Shown: one piece after another, positions 28,039-38,974 of the stretch
How positions within the stretch are numbered: position 1 is the first letter of the stretch
Layout of the letters: every line of letters begins with the position of its first letter
From: Shewanella amazonensis SB2B
GTDB lineage: Bacteria; Pseudomonadota; Gammaproteobacteria; Enterobacterales; Shewanellaceae
Reading direction: 5' to 3'
Length of the DNA: 64,000 nt
Assembly: GCF_000015245.1 (NCBI RefSeq)
Contig: NC_008700.1
Location: 3,546,501-3,610,500, forward strand
Notes under the pieces: model-generated
What the model was told of the DNA's origin: nothing
Seen by the model: the letters and a program-made list of their open reading frames with translations, nothing else
Databases searched by the model: none
Made by a program: the position numbers and the translations under genes

Positions 28039-28290
28039 ATGCTCATTCCCTACGACGCCTTAAGCCAATTGCCATCCGATACCCTGAATAACCTTATCCG
28101 TGAATACCTGCTGACTCAGGTGGAAGATGGCGGATTTGACAGTTTGGCAGAAGGTCATCTCGACGAGGCGATTGCCCGCTGCAAAGTGCTGCTAAAGCGC
28201 GGTGAGTTGGTGGTGGAGTATTCCGAAGACAACGACAGCGTTGGGATTCGTCATAAAAGCAGCCTGCCGTCACAGCAATCCCAAGACTGA
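28039..28290 (+). CDS. yheU: YheU family protein (UPF0270)
   Basis: An 83-residue protein with the UPF0270 signature: LIPYDALSQLPSDTLNNLI at the start, then REYLLTQVEDGG. Function unknown. It follows yheT by 9 bases with AAGGA upstream of its ATG, and is very likely co-transcribed and coupled. The C-terminus is a polar tail. Confidence 0.9.
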   Translation: MLIPYDALSQLPSDTLNNLIREYLLTQVEDGGFDSLAEGHLDEAIARCKVLLKRGELVVEYSEDNDSVGIRHKSSLPSQQSQD

Positions 28291-28379
28291 CAGCCGACTA
28301 TTGACCCGAAGCAGTCCGAGCCCGTATAACTAACGGGCCCGCATTTTTATCAAAATTTTTTAACATTTCAGGAAGTGCC

Positions 28380-29267
28380 ATGTCTGCCAAGTATCCCATC
28401 ATTGCTGTTACCGGGTCATCCGGCGCCGGGACCACGACGACAACCACGGCGTTTAACCATATCTTCCGCCAACTTGATATCAATGCGGCCTATGTGGAAG
28501 GCGACAGCTTTCACCGCTACACCCGGGCAGAAATGGAAGTGATGATCCGCAAGGCCAAGGCCGAGAATCGTGACATCAGTTATTTTGGCCCCGAGGCCAA
28601 TGATTTTGGCCGCCTGGAAAAGTGTTTTGCCGATTACAGTGCCACCGGCCAGGGTGAGACCCGCAGTTACCTGCACACCTTCGATGAAGCCGTGCCCTTT
28701 AACCAAATGCCCGGCACCTTCACCCAGTGGCGTCCATTGCCCGCCGACACCGACATGCTGTTTTATGAAGGCCTGCACGGTGGTGTGGTAACCAACGAGC
28801 ACAATGTAGCCGAGCACGTTGACCTGCTGATTGGCATGGTGCCCATTGTCAACCTGGAGTGGATCCAAAAAATCATTCGCGACACCTCAGAGCGAGGCCA
28901 CAGCCGCGAGAAAGTGATGAACTCCATCGTGCGTTCCATGGATGATTACATCAACCATATGACGCCACAGTTTTCCCGCACCCACATCAACTTTCAGCGG
29001 GTACCCACGGTGGATACCTCCAACCCCTTTTCGGCCAAAGCCATTCCGAGCCTCGACGAAAGTTTTGTGGTGATCCGTTTTCGCGGCATTAACAATGTGG
29101 ACTTTCCGTATTACCTGTCGATGTTGCAGGGCAGCTTTATGTCGCGTATGAACACCATGGTGGTTCCCGGCGGCAAGATGTCGCTGGCCATGGAACTTAT
29201 CCTGACACCGCTTATCAAGGCGCTGAAAGAAAAGCGCGAAGCCCTGCATAACGGTGATAATTGTTAA
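28380..29267 (+). CDS. prkB: Phosphoribulokinase-like protein PrkB
   Basis: A 295-residue P-loop kinase of the phosphoribulokinase/uridine kinase class. The Walker A is GSSGAGTTTTTT (residues 12-23), and a Walker-B-like DMLFYEGLHGG lies near 122. This YheT-linked PrkB type occurs in non-autotrophic gammaproteobacteria; no RuBisCO is nearby and the physiological substrate is unsettled. AGGAAG precedes the ATG at 28380. In E. coli the next gene is yhfA and then crp; here yhfA is absent from this spot. Confidence 0.9.
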   Translation: MSAKYPIIAVTGSSGAGTTTTTTAFNHIFRQLDINAAYVEGDSFHRYTRAEMEVMIRKAKAENRDISYFGPEANDFGRLEKCFADYSATGQGETRSYLHTFDEAVPFNQMPGTFTQWRPLPADTDMLFYEGLHGGVVTNEHNVAEHVDLLIGMVPIVNLEWIQKIIRDTSERGHSREKVMNSIVRSMDDYINHMTPQFSRTHINFQRVPTVDTSNPFSAKAIPSLDESFVVIRFRGINNVDFPYYLSMLQGSFMSRMNTMVVPGGKMSLAMELILTPLIKALKEKREALHNGDNC

Positions 29268-29375
29268 CCGGCAGCATGAACGTAAAAATTTTACTTTTAA
29301 CCGTGATTTCAGTTTCTATTAAGTGACACCAATTATTCTGTGTCTCGTCGGAATTTCAGGCGAAATAACGATAGT

Positions 29376-29435
29376 TGACATACTCTTGGGAGTGGATTCC
29401 CCCATCTTGATCTGTTCGCTCCCTTGAGTATGTCA
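29376..29435. repeat. Large inverted repeat downstream of prkB
   Basis: TGACATACTCTTGGGAG (29376-29392) is matched in inverse by CTCCCTTGAGTATGTCA (29419-29435): 15 of 17 positions pair, with a central TT/TT mismatch, around a 26-base loop. No T-run follows. It could be a mobile palindromic element, a protein-binding dyad or an RNA hairpin. Confidence 0.75.
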
Positions 29436-29505
29436 GCGACCCTAACCAATCTTTTTCCGTTGCTCACCCTTCTTTTTTACGTGTCTGGCACCTTGCCCTG
29501 ACCCA

Positions 29506-29538
29506 ATAAAAAACCCGGACTTTGCCGGGCTTTCTTTT
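29506..29538 (-). terminator. Rho-independent terminator of the Sel1-like gene
   Basis: Read on the minus strand: AGCCCGGCAAAGTCCGGGTTTTTT. The stem is CCCGG/CCGGG with a T-run directly after it. Confidence 0.82.
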
Positions 29539-29552
29539 ATCTACTGATTGCT

Positions 29553-30329
29553 TCAGGGCTGAAGCGGGATCACTTCACGGTAGGGCTTGCCCTGCTGATA
29601 ATGTTGCAGTCGCTGATGAAACTCCTCTGCCTTGATGTCGGCCTGCTTTTTCAGCTCCAATGCCGAGATGGCTTTCTCCTGCACGGCAACGGCCCGGTTG
29701 AAGTCGCCCTGCTCTGCGTAAGCGGCCGCCAGGTTATCCAGATTGGTTGGGTCATTGGCATCGTTTTCCAACAGTTTCAGCGCCAGAGTCACGGCCTTGT
29801 TGCCATCACGGTACCGGGCTTCAGGACAGGTCGCCAATATCCAGGCCACGTTGCCAAGAGACACCTCGTCTCCCACCAGCTGGAACTGCTCGACCGCACG
29901 GCCGCAATTGCGCTCTACTCCGTCACCGCCGGCAGCATAAATAAAACCGAGGCGAAAATTGGCCCAGCGCTCACCACGCAGGCTCATTTGCAAATACCAA
30001 TGTTCGGCTTCGGCAAGATTGCGCGCTACCAGCTGGCCTTCAAAGCGCAAGTCGGCCAGTGTCTGTTGCGCCTTGGCGTGTCCCTGACTGGCTGCACGGC
30101 CAATCCACTCCAATCCCAGTTCAGGCGCCTTATCCACGTAACGACCGGAGACATACATGAGCCCCAGCAAAAACTGGGCATCGGCATCATCCTGCACTGC
30201 ACGCATCTCAATGTGCAACAACTTACCAGCAGCCTGGTCACTATCGGGTCTGGGCAATGAAAACGCCTGTGCCGATCCCATATTCAATAACAGCACGGTG
30301 GCCGCAGTCACAACTTGCCAGTACTTCAC
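29553..30329 (-). CDS. Periplasmic Sel1/TPR-repeat protein
   Basis: About 258 residues with an N-terminal signal peptide ending near GSAQA. Sel1-like repeats follow (ADAQFLLGLMYVSGRYVDKA, GHAKAQQTLADLRFEGQ, ANFRLGFIYAAGGDG), then a TPR-like segment (TNLDNLAAAYAEQGDFNRA). Such proteins are usually scaffolds for protein contacts. The start chosen is GTG 30329, with AAGGAG seven bases before it; the ATG at 30356 would place that AAGGAG inside the gene. It occupies the place of yhfA between prkB and crp. Specific role unknown. Confidence 0.82.
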   Translation of the reverse strand: MKYWQVVTAATVLLLNMGSAQAFSLPRPDSDQAAGKLLHIEMRAVQDDADAQFLLGLMYVSGRYVDKAPELGLEWIGRAASQGHAKAQQTLADLRFEGQLVARNLAEAEHWYLQMSLRGERWANFRLGFIYAAGGDGVERNCGRAVEQFQLVGDEVSLGNVAWILATCPEARYRDGNKAVTLALKLLENDANDPTNLDNLAAAYAEQGDFNRAVAVQEKAISALELKKQADIKAEEFHQRLQHYQQGKPYREVIPLQP

Positions 30330-30722
30330 AACTTGGCTCCTTATGCAATTTCCCATGAGTTAGCCAGAAAACCCCCGTTATGTCGAGTATCAAAAGGTAC
30401 CGCCAAGCTGACCAGCCCGCCATGATATCGGGCTGTTGACCTCTATTCATGATGACGTATGTTAAAAACAATAAGCAGCTCACAAAGCGGCAACAGCAGA
30501 TGTGACCTGGTCGGCAGACTGGCCGATTATCCAAAGGTCCCATGCGGTATTTGTTGACATGACCGAGTAAACCACCAAAATAAACCATTAATTTTGATGT
30601 GTAATTGCGTACATTCGGTTGTTCTGAATTTCGATCTGCATCATGGTTTGACCAGATGCATTGACGTAGAATGTTTATTTAGAACGACCTTACTTAAGTT
30701 TTTTCATGCGAGGAACACGGGC
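30330..30722. promoter_or_regulatory. Divergent control region of the Sel1-like gene and crp
   Basis: A 393-base gap. TTGACA at 30554-30559 followed 17 bases later by AAAATA is a possible crp promoter. TGTGTAATTGCGTACA near 30599-30614 is a degenerate CRP-like dyad, which might mediate autoregulation; it misses two consensus positions. Both calls are weak. Confidence 0.35.
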
Positions 30723-31358
30723 ATGGCACTGATTGGCAAACCGAAACCCGATCCAACTCTGGAATGGTTTTTATCCCACTGTCATATTCACAAGTATCCG
30801 GCCAAGAGCACTCTGATCCACGCCGGTGAAGACTCAGACACCCTCTACTACATAGTAAAAGGTTCTGTCGCAGTTCTTATCAAGGACGAGGAAGGCAAGG
30901 AAATGATCCTCTCCTACCTTAACCAAGGCGACTTTATCGGCGAACTGGGCCTGTTTGAAGAACAAGCAGAGCGTACCGCCTGGGTTCGCGCCAAGCAGGC
31001 TTGTGAAATTGCTGAAATTTCTTACAAGAAATTCAAGCAACTGATCCAGGTTAACCCAGAGATCCTGATGAAGCTTGCAGCACAGATGTCCGTCCGTTTG
31101 CAAAGCACCAGCCAGAAAGTAGGCGATTTGGCCTTCCTGGATGTGGCTGGTCGTATCGCCCAGACACTGCTGCATCTGGCCCGTCAGCCAGACGCCATGA
31201 CCCACCCCGACGGCATGCAAATCAAAATCACCCGTCAGGAAATTGGTCAGATCGTTGGCTGCTCCCGCGAAACCGTGGGTCGCATCCTAAAAATGCTTGA
31301 AGAACAAAATCTTATTCAGGCACACGGCAAAACCATCGTGGTGTACGGCACCCGCTAA
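30723..31358 (+). CDS. crp: cAMP receptor protein (catabolite gene activator)
   Basis: A 211-residue CRP, nearly identical in pattern to E. coli CRP. The cAMP pocket is [19 protein letters not shown] (about residues 70-88, including the conserved Glu, Arg and Ser/Thr contacts), and the helix-turn-helix reads [20 protein letters not shown]. In Shewanella CRP controls many anaerobic respiratory genes, probably including nap and cytochrome genes in this window. GAGGA lies about 8 bases before ATG 30723. Monocistronic with its own terminator. Confidence 0.97.
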   Translation: MALIGKPKPDPTLEWFLSHCHIHKYPAKSTLIHAGEDSDTLYYIVKGSVAVLIKDEEGKEMILSYLNQGDFIGELGLFEEQAERTAWVRAKQACEIAEISYKKFKQLIQVNPEILMKLAAQMSVRLQSTSQKVGDLAFLDVAGRIAQTLLHLARQPDAMTHPDGMQIKITRQEIGQIVGCSRETVGRILKMLEEQNLIQAHGKTIVVYGTR

Positions 31359-31392
31359 CTCTGCCTTCAGCTTGTCTTAAGTCAGCTCCGGT

Positions 31393-31427
31393 AAAGTGGC
31401 TCCCGATCTATCCGGAGCCACTTTTTC
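31393..31427 (+). terminator. Rho-independent terminator of crp
   Basis: AAAGTGGCTCC (31393-31403), a 10-base loop, GGAGCCACTTTTT (31414-31426). Confidence 0.88.
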
Positions 31428-31442
31428 TTATGAGGAGCATGT

Positions 31443-31787
31443 ATGTCGCGCTGGCTGCCATTAGGCATCATCCTTACATCCATGCTTCACCAGGGAGAGG
31501 TGGCTGCTTCGGTTGTCGAGCTTGAGCATTATCAGGCCACGCAATTGGTCAGTTCGGGCCAGATCCTTTCTCTCGACGCTACCCTGCAGCGGGTCGCCGC
31601 ACATTGCCAGGGTAACCTCCTTGATGCCCATCTGTTTCAAGAGGGTGACAAGTGGCGCTACGATTTGCAGTTTGGCCTCCAACGTGGTCAGATAATCCAT
31701 CTGAGCGTGGATGCCGCCAGCGGTGAGCTCAATCCTGATTCCACTTTGCCGGACGAATGCAAAAACCATGAAACTGCTACTCGTTGA
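31443..31787 (+). CDS. Periplasmic PepSY-domain protein
   Basis: A 114-residue protein with a signal peptide (about residues 1-23) and one PepSY-like domain (ILSLDATLQRVAAHCQGNLLDAHL... then IIHLSVDAASGEL). PepSY domains often act as inhibitors or small sensors. GAGGAG lies 6 bases before the ATG. Its 3' end overlaps the response regulator gene by 20 bases, so the three genes here form one operon. A role in sensing for the kinase is inference. Confidence 0.82.
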   Translation: MSRWLPLGIILTSMLHQGEVAASVVELEHYQATQLVSSGQILSLDATLQRVAAHCQGNLLDAHLFQEGDKWRYDLQFGLQRGQIIHLSVDAASGELNPDSTLPDECKNHETATR

Positions 31788-32442
31788 AGACAATGCCATG
31801 CTGGTCAAGGAGCTGCAAAAACAGCTCAAACAGGCCGGCTTTGTCACCGATGTAACCGATAAGGTCGTTGACGCCGATTATCTCATCAAAGAAACCCAAT
31901 ACGACTGCGTGATTCTGGACATCGGCCTTCCCGATGGCAACGGTCTGACACTACTGGAAAAATGGCGTACCGAGGGTATTCATACCCCCGTGATCATGCT
32001 CACCGCCCGCAGCCAATGGCATGAGAAGGTGGAAGGCTTTAACGCCGGTGCCGATGACTACCTTGGTAAACCGTTCCACGCCCAGGAGTTGCTCGCCCGA
32101 ATTCATGCGCTGATAAACCGCGCCCATGGCCGCCCTGCCAGCCCGGGAAAGCAGCTCAGCTACTCAGGCGTCGTACTGGATGAATCGCAGCAAACGGTGC
32201 AGGTGGGTGAGCAGGTCCATGAGCTGACTGCCATGGAATTCAGACTGCTGAAGATTTTCCTGCTATCGCCGAAAAAGCTGCTGTCCAAGGCGCAGCTTAC
32301 CGACAAGCTCTATCAGTTTGACGATGAGAAAGAGAGCAATGTGGTGGAGGTTTACGTGACCCACCTGCGTAAAAAACTGGGCAAGACCGCCATCGAAACC
32401 CGCCGCGGTCAGGGATATATCTTCCACGGCCTGGACGCATGA
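31768..32442 (+). CDS. OmpR/PhoP-family response regulator
   Basis: A 224-residue two-domain regulator. The receiver domain (1-118) has the acidic pair in LLLVEDNAM, the phospho-acceptor Asp in CVILDIGLPDGNG (about residue 51), the conserved Thr (VIMLTAR) and Lys (LGKPFHA). The C-terminal winged helix binds DNA (TAMEFRLLKIFL...VVEVYVTHLRKKLG). It is close to PhoP-like regulators. ATG 31768 lies inside the end of the PepSY gene; the stop overlaps the kinase start by four bases. Confidence 0.9.
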   Translation: MKLLLVEDNAMLVKELQKQLKQAGFVTDVTDKVVDADYLIKETQYDCVILDIGLPDGNGLTLLEKWRTEGIHTPVIMLTARSQWHEKVEGFNAGADDYLGKPFHAQELLARIHALINRAHGRPASPGKQLSYSGVVLDESQQTVQVGEQVHELTAMEFRLLKIFLLSPKKLLSKAQLTDKLYQFDDEKESNVVEVYVTHLRKKLGKTAIETRRGQGYIFHGLDA

Positions 32443-33776
32443 TCTCCATTCGGGCCAAGCTGAGCCTGTGGTTAACCGGCCTGGTGATAGTCAGCACTAT
32501 CATCGGGCTGTTTTTGTTTGAGTCCATGCTCAGACAAGCCTTTCACGACTCCATCATTAATCGTCTCGAAGAAGATCTGGAACACGTGATCCTTGCCACC
32601 CACATGCAGGATGGCGACATCGGCATAGACTCCTCCATGCTGTCCGGCTTCTATCGCCCCGCTTACTCAGGCCGTTACTACCAGCTGAACCTGCCCGATG
32701 AGGTCATCCGCTCACGCTCCCTGTGGGACCAGCAACTGGCCATTACGCCACTGGCACCGAGTGAAACCCGGGTCTGGCAAGCCCGCGGCCCCAAAAACCA
32801 CGACATGCAGCTGCTCAGTGTGGGGCTAAAGTCCCAGAATGGCAAGATTCAGGCCACCCTTACCGTGGCCCAAGACTTGAGTATTGGCCGTAGGGTATTC
32901 AGCGAGATTTATGGCACCAAGCTGATGGTCAATCTCGGCATGCTGCTTGCCATGATAACGGGTATCTTTCTGGTATTGCGCCAGTCCTTCAAGCCGCTGC
33001 GTAAGATTAAAGAAGCCCTGTCACGCTTAAGAGATGGCGACATCGATCGGCTGGCACTGGATAGCATTCCGGCCGAGCTGCATCCCCTCGCAGCCACCTA
33101 CAACGAGCTATTGGAATACACAGGCAAACAGATTGCCCGTAGCCGCAACAACCTGGGTAACTTAAGCCATGGTCTGAAAACGCCATTGGCGGTGATGCAA
33201 CAACAAGTGGAAGCCCTGGGGCTCAGCGACCCTGAAATGGCAGACGCCATGCAGCAACAGCTGGATCTCATCCGCAAGATGATCGAGCGCAAGCTCGCGG
33301 CGGCCCGGGTCACCGGTGATATGCTGCCTGCGGCGCAAATGCAGATCCCAAGGGATCTGGATAGCCTGACCAACACCCTGAACAAGGTGCATCGCCACAA
33401 AGATATCCACTTCAGTATCGACATCGCCCGCGGCCTGCATCGACTGCCCATTCACCGGGAAGACGGCATGGAACTGATTGGCAACCTGCTGGATAACGCC
33501 TGTAAGTGGGCAAAAGGGGAAGTCTCCCTGCGCCTCTACCCGCTGGATAATCGCCTATGGCTGGATATTGAGGACGATGGTCCCGGCGTTGCCGACGATG
33601 CACTGTCGCAGCTTACAGAGCGTGGCAAACGCCTCGATGAGGCCGTGATGGGCCATGGCATTGGCCTGTCCATCGTGAAAGAAATCTGCGAGCAATATGA
33701 GCTGAAATTGGATTTCAGCCGTGGTGTGCGCCTTGGTGGCCTCAAGGTCAGTATAGGATTTGCGCTGACGTCCTGA
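32439..33776 (+). CDS. PhoQ-like sensor histidine kinase
   Basis: A 445-residue membrane kinase. Two helices (about residues 8-30 and 160-185) bracket a periplasmic sensor domain of about 130 residues; a HAMP-like segment (about 186-235) follows. The H-box is LSHGLKTPLAV (phospho-His near 247), the N-box GNLLDNACKWA, and the G-boxes DDGPGV and GHGIGLSIV. Together with the PepSY protein and regulator it forms a complete signalling operon. The signal is unknown; divalent cations or peptides would be guesses from PhoQ. Confidence 0.9.
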   Translation: MISIRAKLSLWLTGLVIVSTIIGLFLFESMLRQAFHDSIINRLEEDLEHVILATHMQDGDIGIDSSMLSGFYRPAYSGRYYQLNLPDEVIRSRSLWDQQLAITPLAPSETRVWQARGPKNHDMQLLSVGLKSQNGKIQATLTVAQDLSIGRRVFSEIYGTKLMVNLGMLLAMITGIFLVLRQSFKPLRKIKEALSRLRDGDIDRLALDSIPAELHPLAATYNELLEYTGKQIARSRNNLGNLSHGLKTPLAVMQQQVEALGLSDPEMADAMQQQLDLIRKMIERKLAAARVTGDMLPAAQMQIPRDLDSLTNTLNKVHRHKDIHFSIDIARGLHRLPIHREDGMELIGNLLDNACKWAKGEVSLRLYPLDNRLWLDIEDDGPGVADDALSQLTERGKRLDEAVMGHGIGLSIVKEICEQYELKLDFSRGVRLGGLKVSIGFALTS

Positions 33777-33797
33777 TGGTTCGACTGAGCTCACAAC

Positions 33798-33826
33798 AAA
33801 AATCCCGGCCAGGCCGGGATTTTTTA
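33798..33826. terminator. Bidirectional rho-independent terminator
   Basis: AAAAATCCCGGCC, A, GGCCGGGATTTTTT between the convergent kinase and DUF1338 genes; A- and T-runs on both sides. Confidence 0.9.
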
Positions 33827-33852
33827 TGGCTGACATAGGCCGCAGAAGCCGG

Positions 33853-34650
33853 TCAGTTTACGTTGGTACTCTCGAAAATCTTGTCGGCAGAGGCCGCCAC
33901 AAAGCCGGTGTAAAGCTCGCCATCGGCCTTGGGATACCGCAGGGCAAACTCGTAAAAGCAGCTCGGCAGCTCAACGGTTTTATCATCAAACGTCACCGCA
34001 ATACGGTCGGCCATGGTGGATGACTGCTCAAGCAGCTCGGCAGGTGAGCCTTTCACTTCACCACCGACGGCGTTCAGTACAAAGTCTCCCTGCTTAAGGG
34101 TGTCATTCACCTCAAGAATACTGGTGTAACCGGGCAGGTGATTAATCGACACGGTAAAGTGGTTGGCGCGATAACCAAAGGCCGCCACCCAAGCCGCATA
34201 CTCACTCTCGGCCAAAAGCTTCTCGTAGGTGACAAAGTCCAGTTTCCAGTGACGACCTGAGTAGAGGAAATTCTCAGCCTTGGTCGCCGCCGCATCCACC
34301 TGCTCAACCATGTCTTTGACTATGACCTGCAACTGGGGGCTGAACTCTTCCACCAGGAGCTCAGAAATGAAGACCTTTGGCTGTGTGCTGTCGGGATGCT
34401 CGAAGTGCTTGGCACGCAGCTTTTTCTTGTCAAAGTTGTAATCGGCACAGGCAACATAGCCAAGCGCCTCAAAGTGTGCAGCCAGCACCTCCAGATTCAC
34501 CTTGGCAAGGTTAAAGGTACGCAGGGCGATATGGTCGTTGATGATGGCTTCGCCCTTGCCAAGCAGTTTGTGCACCTTGGCCGCAGACGGGGTCATTTCG
34601 ATATAGTCCTGCCAGAGAGCGGCAAACAAAGCATTTACGTCAGTGTGCAT
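33853..34650 (-). CDS. DUF1338 family protein (2-oxoadipate dioxygenase/decarboxylase-like)
   Basis: A 265-residue member of DUF1338, a VOC-like non-heme iron family. The characterised HglS (YdcJ) enzymes of this family convert 2-oxoadipate to D-2-hydroxyglutarate in lysine breakdown. Likely metal ligands are His40 (INDHIALRTF), His164 or His171 (NHFTVSINHLPG) and Glu234 (CFYEFALRYP). This is the short form without the extra domain of YdcJ. It lies downstream of astD on the same strand, separated by a terminator-like hairpin, and AGGAG precedes the ATG. The true substrate here is unknown; the location suggests amino-acid catabolism. Confidence 0.82.
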   Translation of the reverse strand: MHTDVNALFAALWQDYIEMTPSAAKVHKLLGKGEAIINDHIALRTFNLAKVNLEVLAAHFEALGYVACADYNFDKKKLRAKHFEHPDSTQPKVFISELLVEEFSPQLQVIVKDMVEQVDAAATKAENFLYSGRHWKLDFVTYEKLLAESEYAAWVAAFGYRANHFTVSINHLPGYTSILEVNDTLKQGDFVLNAVGGEVKGSPAELLEQSSTMADRIAVTFDDKTVELPSCFYEFALRYPKADGELYTGFVAASADKIFESTNVN

Positions 34651-34754
34651 CTATCACTCCTAAACCTAATCACTGAGGGCCATGACATGAAGCCCTGGGT
34701 GTCCGGCATTCCGGATGTTCAGTACGTCAGTGGTTTCAACAAATACTCGGTGAA

Positions 34755-34794
34755 CAAAAACGGCGTGTTCCCGAAGGAGCACGCCGCTGATTTT

Positions 34795-34797
<3 letters not shown>
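34755..34797 (-). terminator. Terminator after astD with UUCG tetraloop
   Basis: On the minus strand: CGGCGTGCTCC, TTCG, GGAACACGCCG, then TTTTTG. One C/A mismatch in the stem; the cUUCGg loop is very stable. It overlaps the astD stop and should reduce read-through into the DUF1338 gene. Confidence 0.82.
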
Positions 34798-36264
<1,467 letters not shown>

Positions 36265-37284
36265 CTATATTGCCAGTACCCGCACCTGCTCGCCGTCACT
36301 GACCAGAAGGCCAGCCGCCAGCTCAGGGCTGAGTATCACTTCATCTGAATCGGAGGAAACCATCAGCTCGACCGAGGTTGCACGGTAATCCACAAGCTGG
36401 GTGTTGGAGAGAATAAAACTGTCATCTGAGGCGGGCATCTCACCGATGCGAACCGTCAGCAGGCGGCTTTCGCGCACGCCGCGGATATCCTGCAGATTGC
36501 ACTCCACCGTTGGGCCACCGTCGAATATGTCCACATATCCGCGGCAGCGGAAACCTTCGGCCCGCAGCAAACTCAAGGCCGGACGGGTGTTTGTATGCAC
36601 TTCGCCAATCACCTTCTGGGCTTCTTCGGGGAGCAAACACACATATACCGGGTTTCTGGGCATCATCTCGGCCATAAAGGCTTTGCGTCCCAAACCAGAG
36701 AGATAGTCGGCTTCGACAAAGTCGATACCGAGGAAGTGCTTTTGCAGCCAGCCATAAAACGGGGAATTGCCGTTTTCATCGCTGACACCACGCATTTCGG
36801 CAATCACGGTTTCCCCGAAACGATTGGCGTGCTGGGCCAAAAACAGAAAACGGCTGCGGGAGAGCATGCGACCATTGTTGTCTTTGCGATACGCCCCACG
36901 CAAAAACAGGGTGCAAAGCTCGGCGGCGCCTGTGTAGTCGTGACAGAGGGTGAGGGTCTCAACTTCGTTGCGCACATTGATTTGCTGCGAATGATATACC
37001 TCGGTGCCGAGACGATAATGGTAGAAGGCATCTTCCATCCCCACGGCGGCCTCGAGTGCACAGGTGCCCACCACTTCCTGGGTCTGTGTGTCTTCGAGCA
37101 CCATCAGGTAGCCTTCATCGTAAGGGGTTTCCACGACCTTTTGAAAAGAGGCTTCAGAGCGCGCTATTTTGCGACGCAACAAGTCTTCGTTAACCGGCAG
37201 TGAAGTGAAGCCGTGGCCCGACTCCACCGCAATGCGGTACAGGGCATCAAAATCGCTGGCCCGGATTGGACGAATGATCAACAT
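36265..37284 (-). CDS. astA: Arginine N-succinyltransferase
   Basis: A 339-residue acyltransferase, first step of the AST pathway: arginine plus succinyl-CoA gives N2-succinylarginine. N-terminus MLIIRPIRASDFDALYRIAV and HYRLGTEVYHSQQINV are family features. GAGGAGA lies upstream of the ATG at 37284. It is between the aminotransferase gene and astD. No astB or astE is in the window; in Shewanella they are usually elsewhere. Confidence 0.96.
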   Translation of the reverse strand: MLIIRPIRASDFDALYRIAVESGHGFTSLPVNEDLLRRKIARSEASFQKVVETPYDEGYLMVLEDTQTQEVVGTCALEAAVGMEDAFYHYRLGTEVYHSQQINVRNEVETLTLCHDYTGAAELCTLFLRGAYRKDNNGRMLSRSRFLFLAQHANRFGETVIAEMRGVSDENGNSPFYGWLQKHFLGIDFVEADYLSGLGRKAFMAEMMPRNPVYVCLLPEEAQKVIGEVHTNTRPALSLLRAEGFRCRGYVDIFDGGPTVECNLQDIRGVRESRLLTVRIGEMPASDDSFILSNTQLVDYRATSVELMVSSDSDEVILSPELAAGLLVSDGEQVRVLAI

Positions 37285-37417
37285 TTGAGTATCTCCTCTC
37301 TGTCCTGCCCGCTGTTTTTTTAAGCGTTTTGACCTTTCCGGCGTGCACCAAGCCTCACCGGCTGGTTCGGTGAAATCGGATGTCGGAGGTTGGGAGCAGG
37401 ACGTCGCTGGATCGTCA

Positions 37418-37440
37418 GGGGCGGCAACCGGTGCCGCCCC
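37418..37440. other. Strong hairpin between argD/astC and astA
   Basis: GGGGCGGCA, ACCGG loop, TGCCGCCCC: a perfect 9-bp GC-rich stem in the 163-base gap. No T-run follows on the minus strand. It could be a partial terminator or an RNA-processing and stability element that gives argD and astAD different levels. Confidence 0.65.
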
Positions 37441-37447
37441 CGTTATA

Positions 37448-38974
<1,527 letters not shown>

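Noticed and set aside
30595..30620. CRP box in front of crp
   Set aside because: TGTGT-N6-GTACA misses two consensus positions; kept only as a remark, not as a call.
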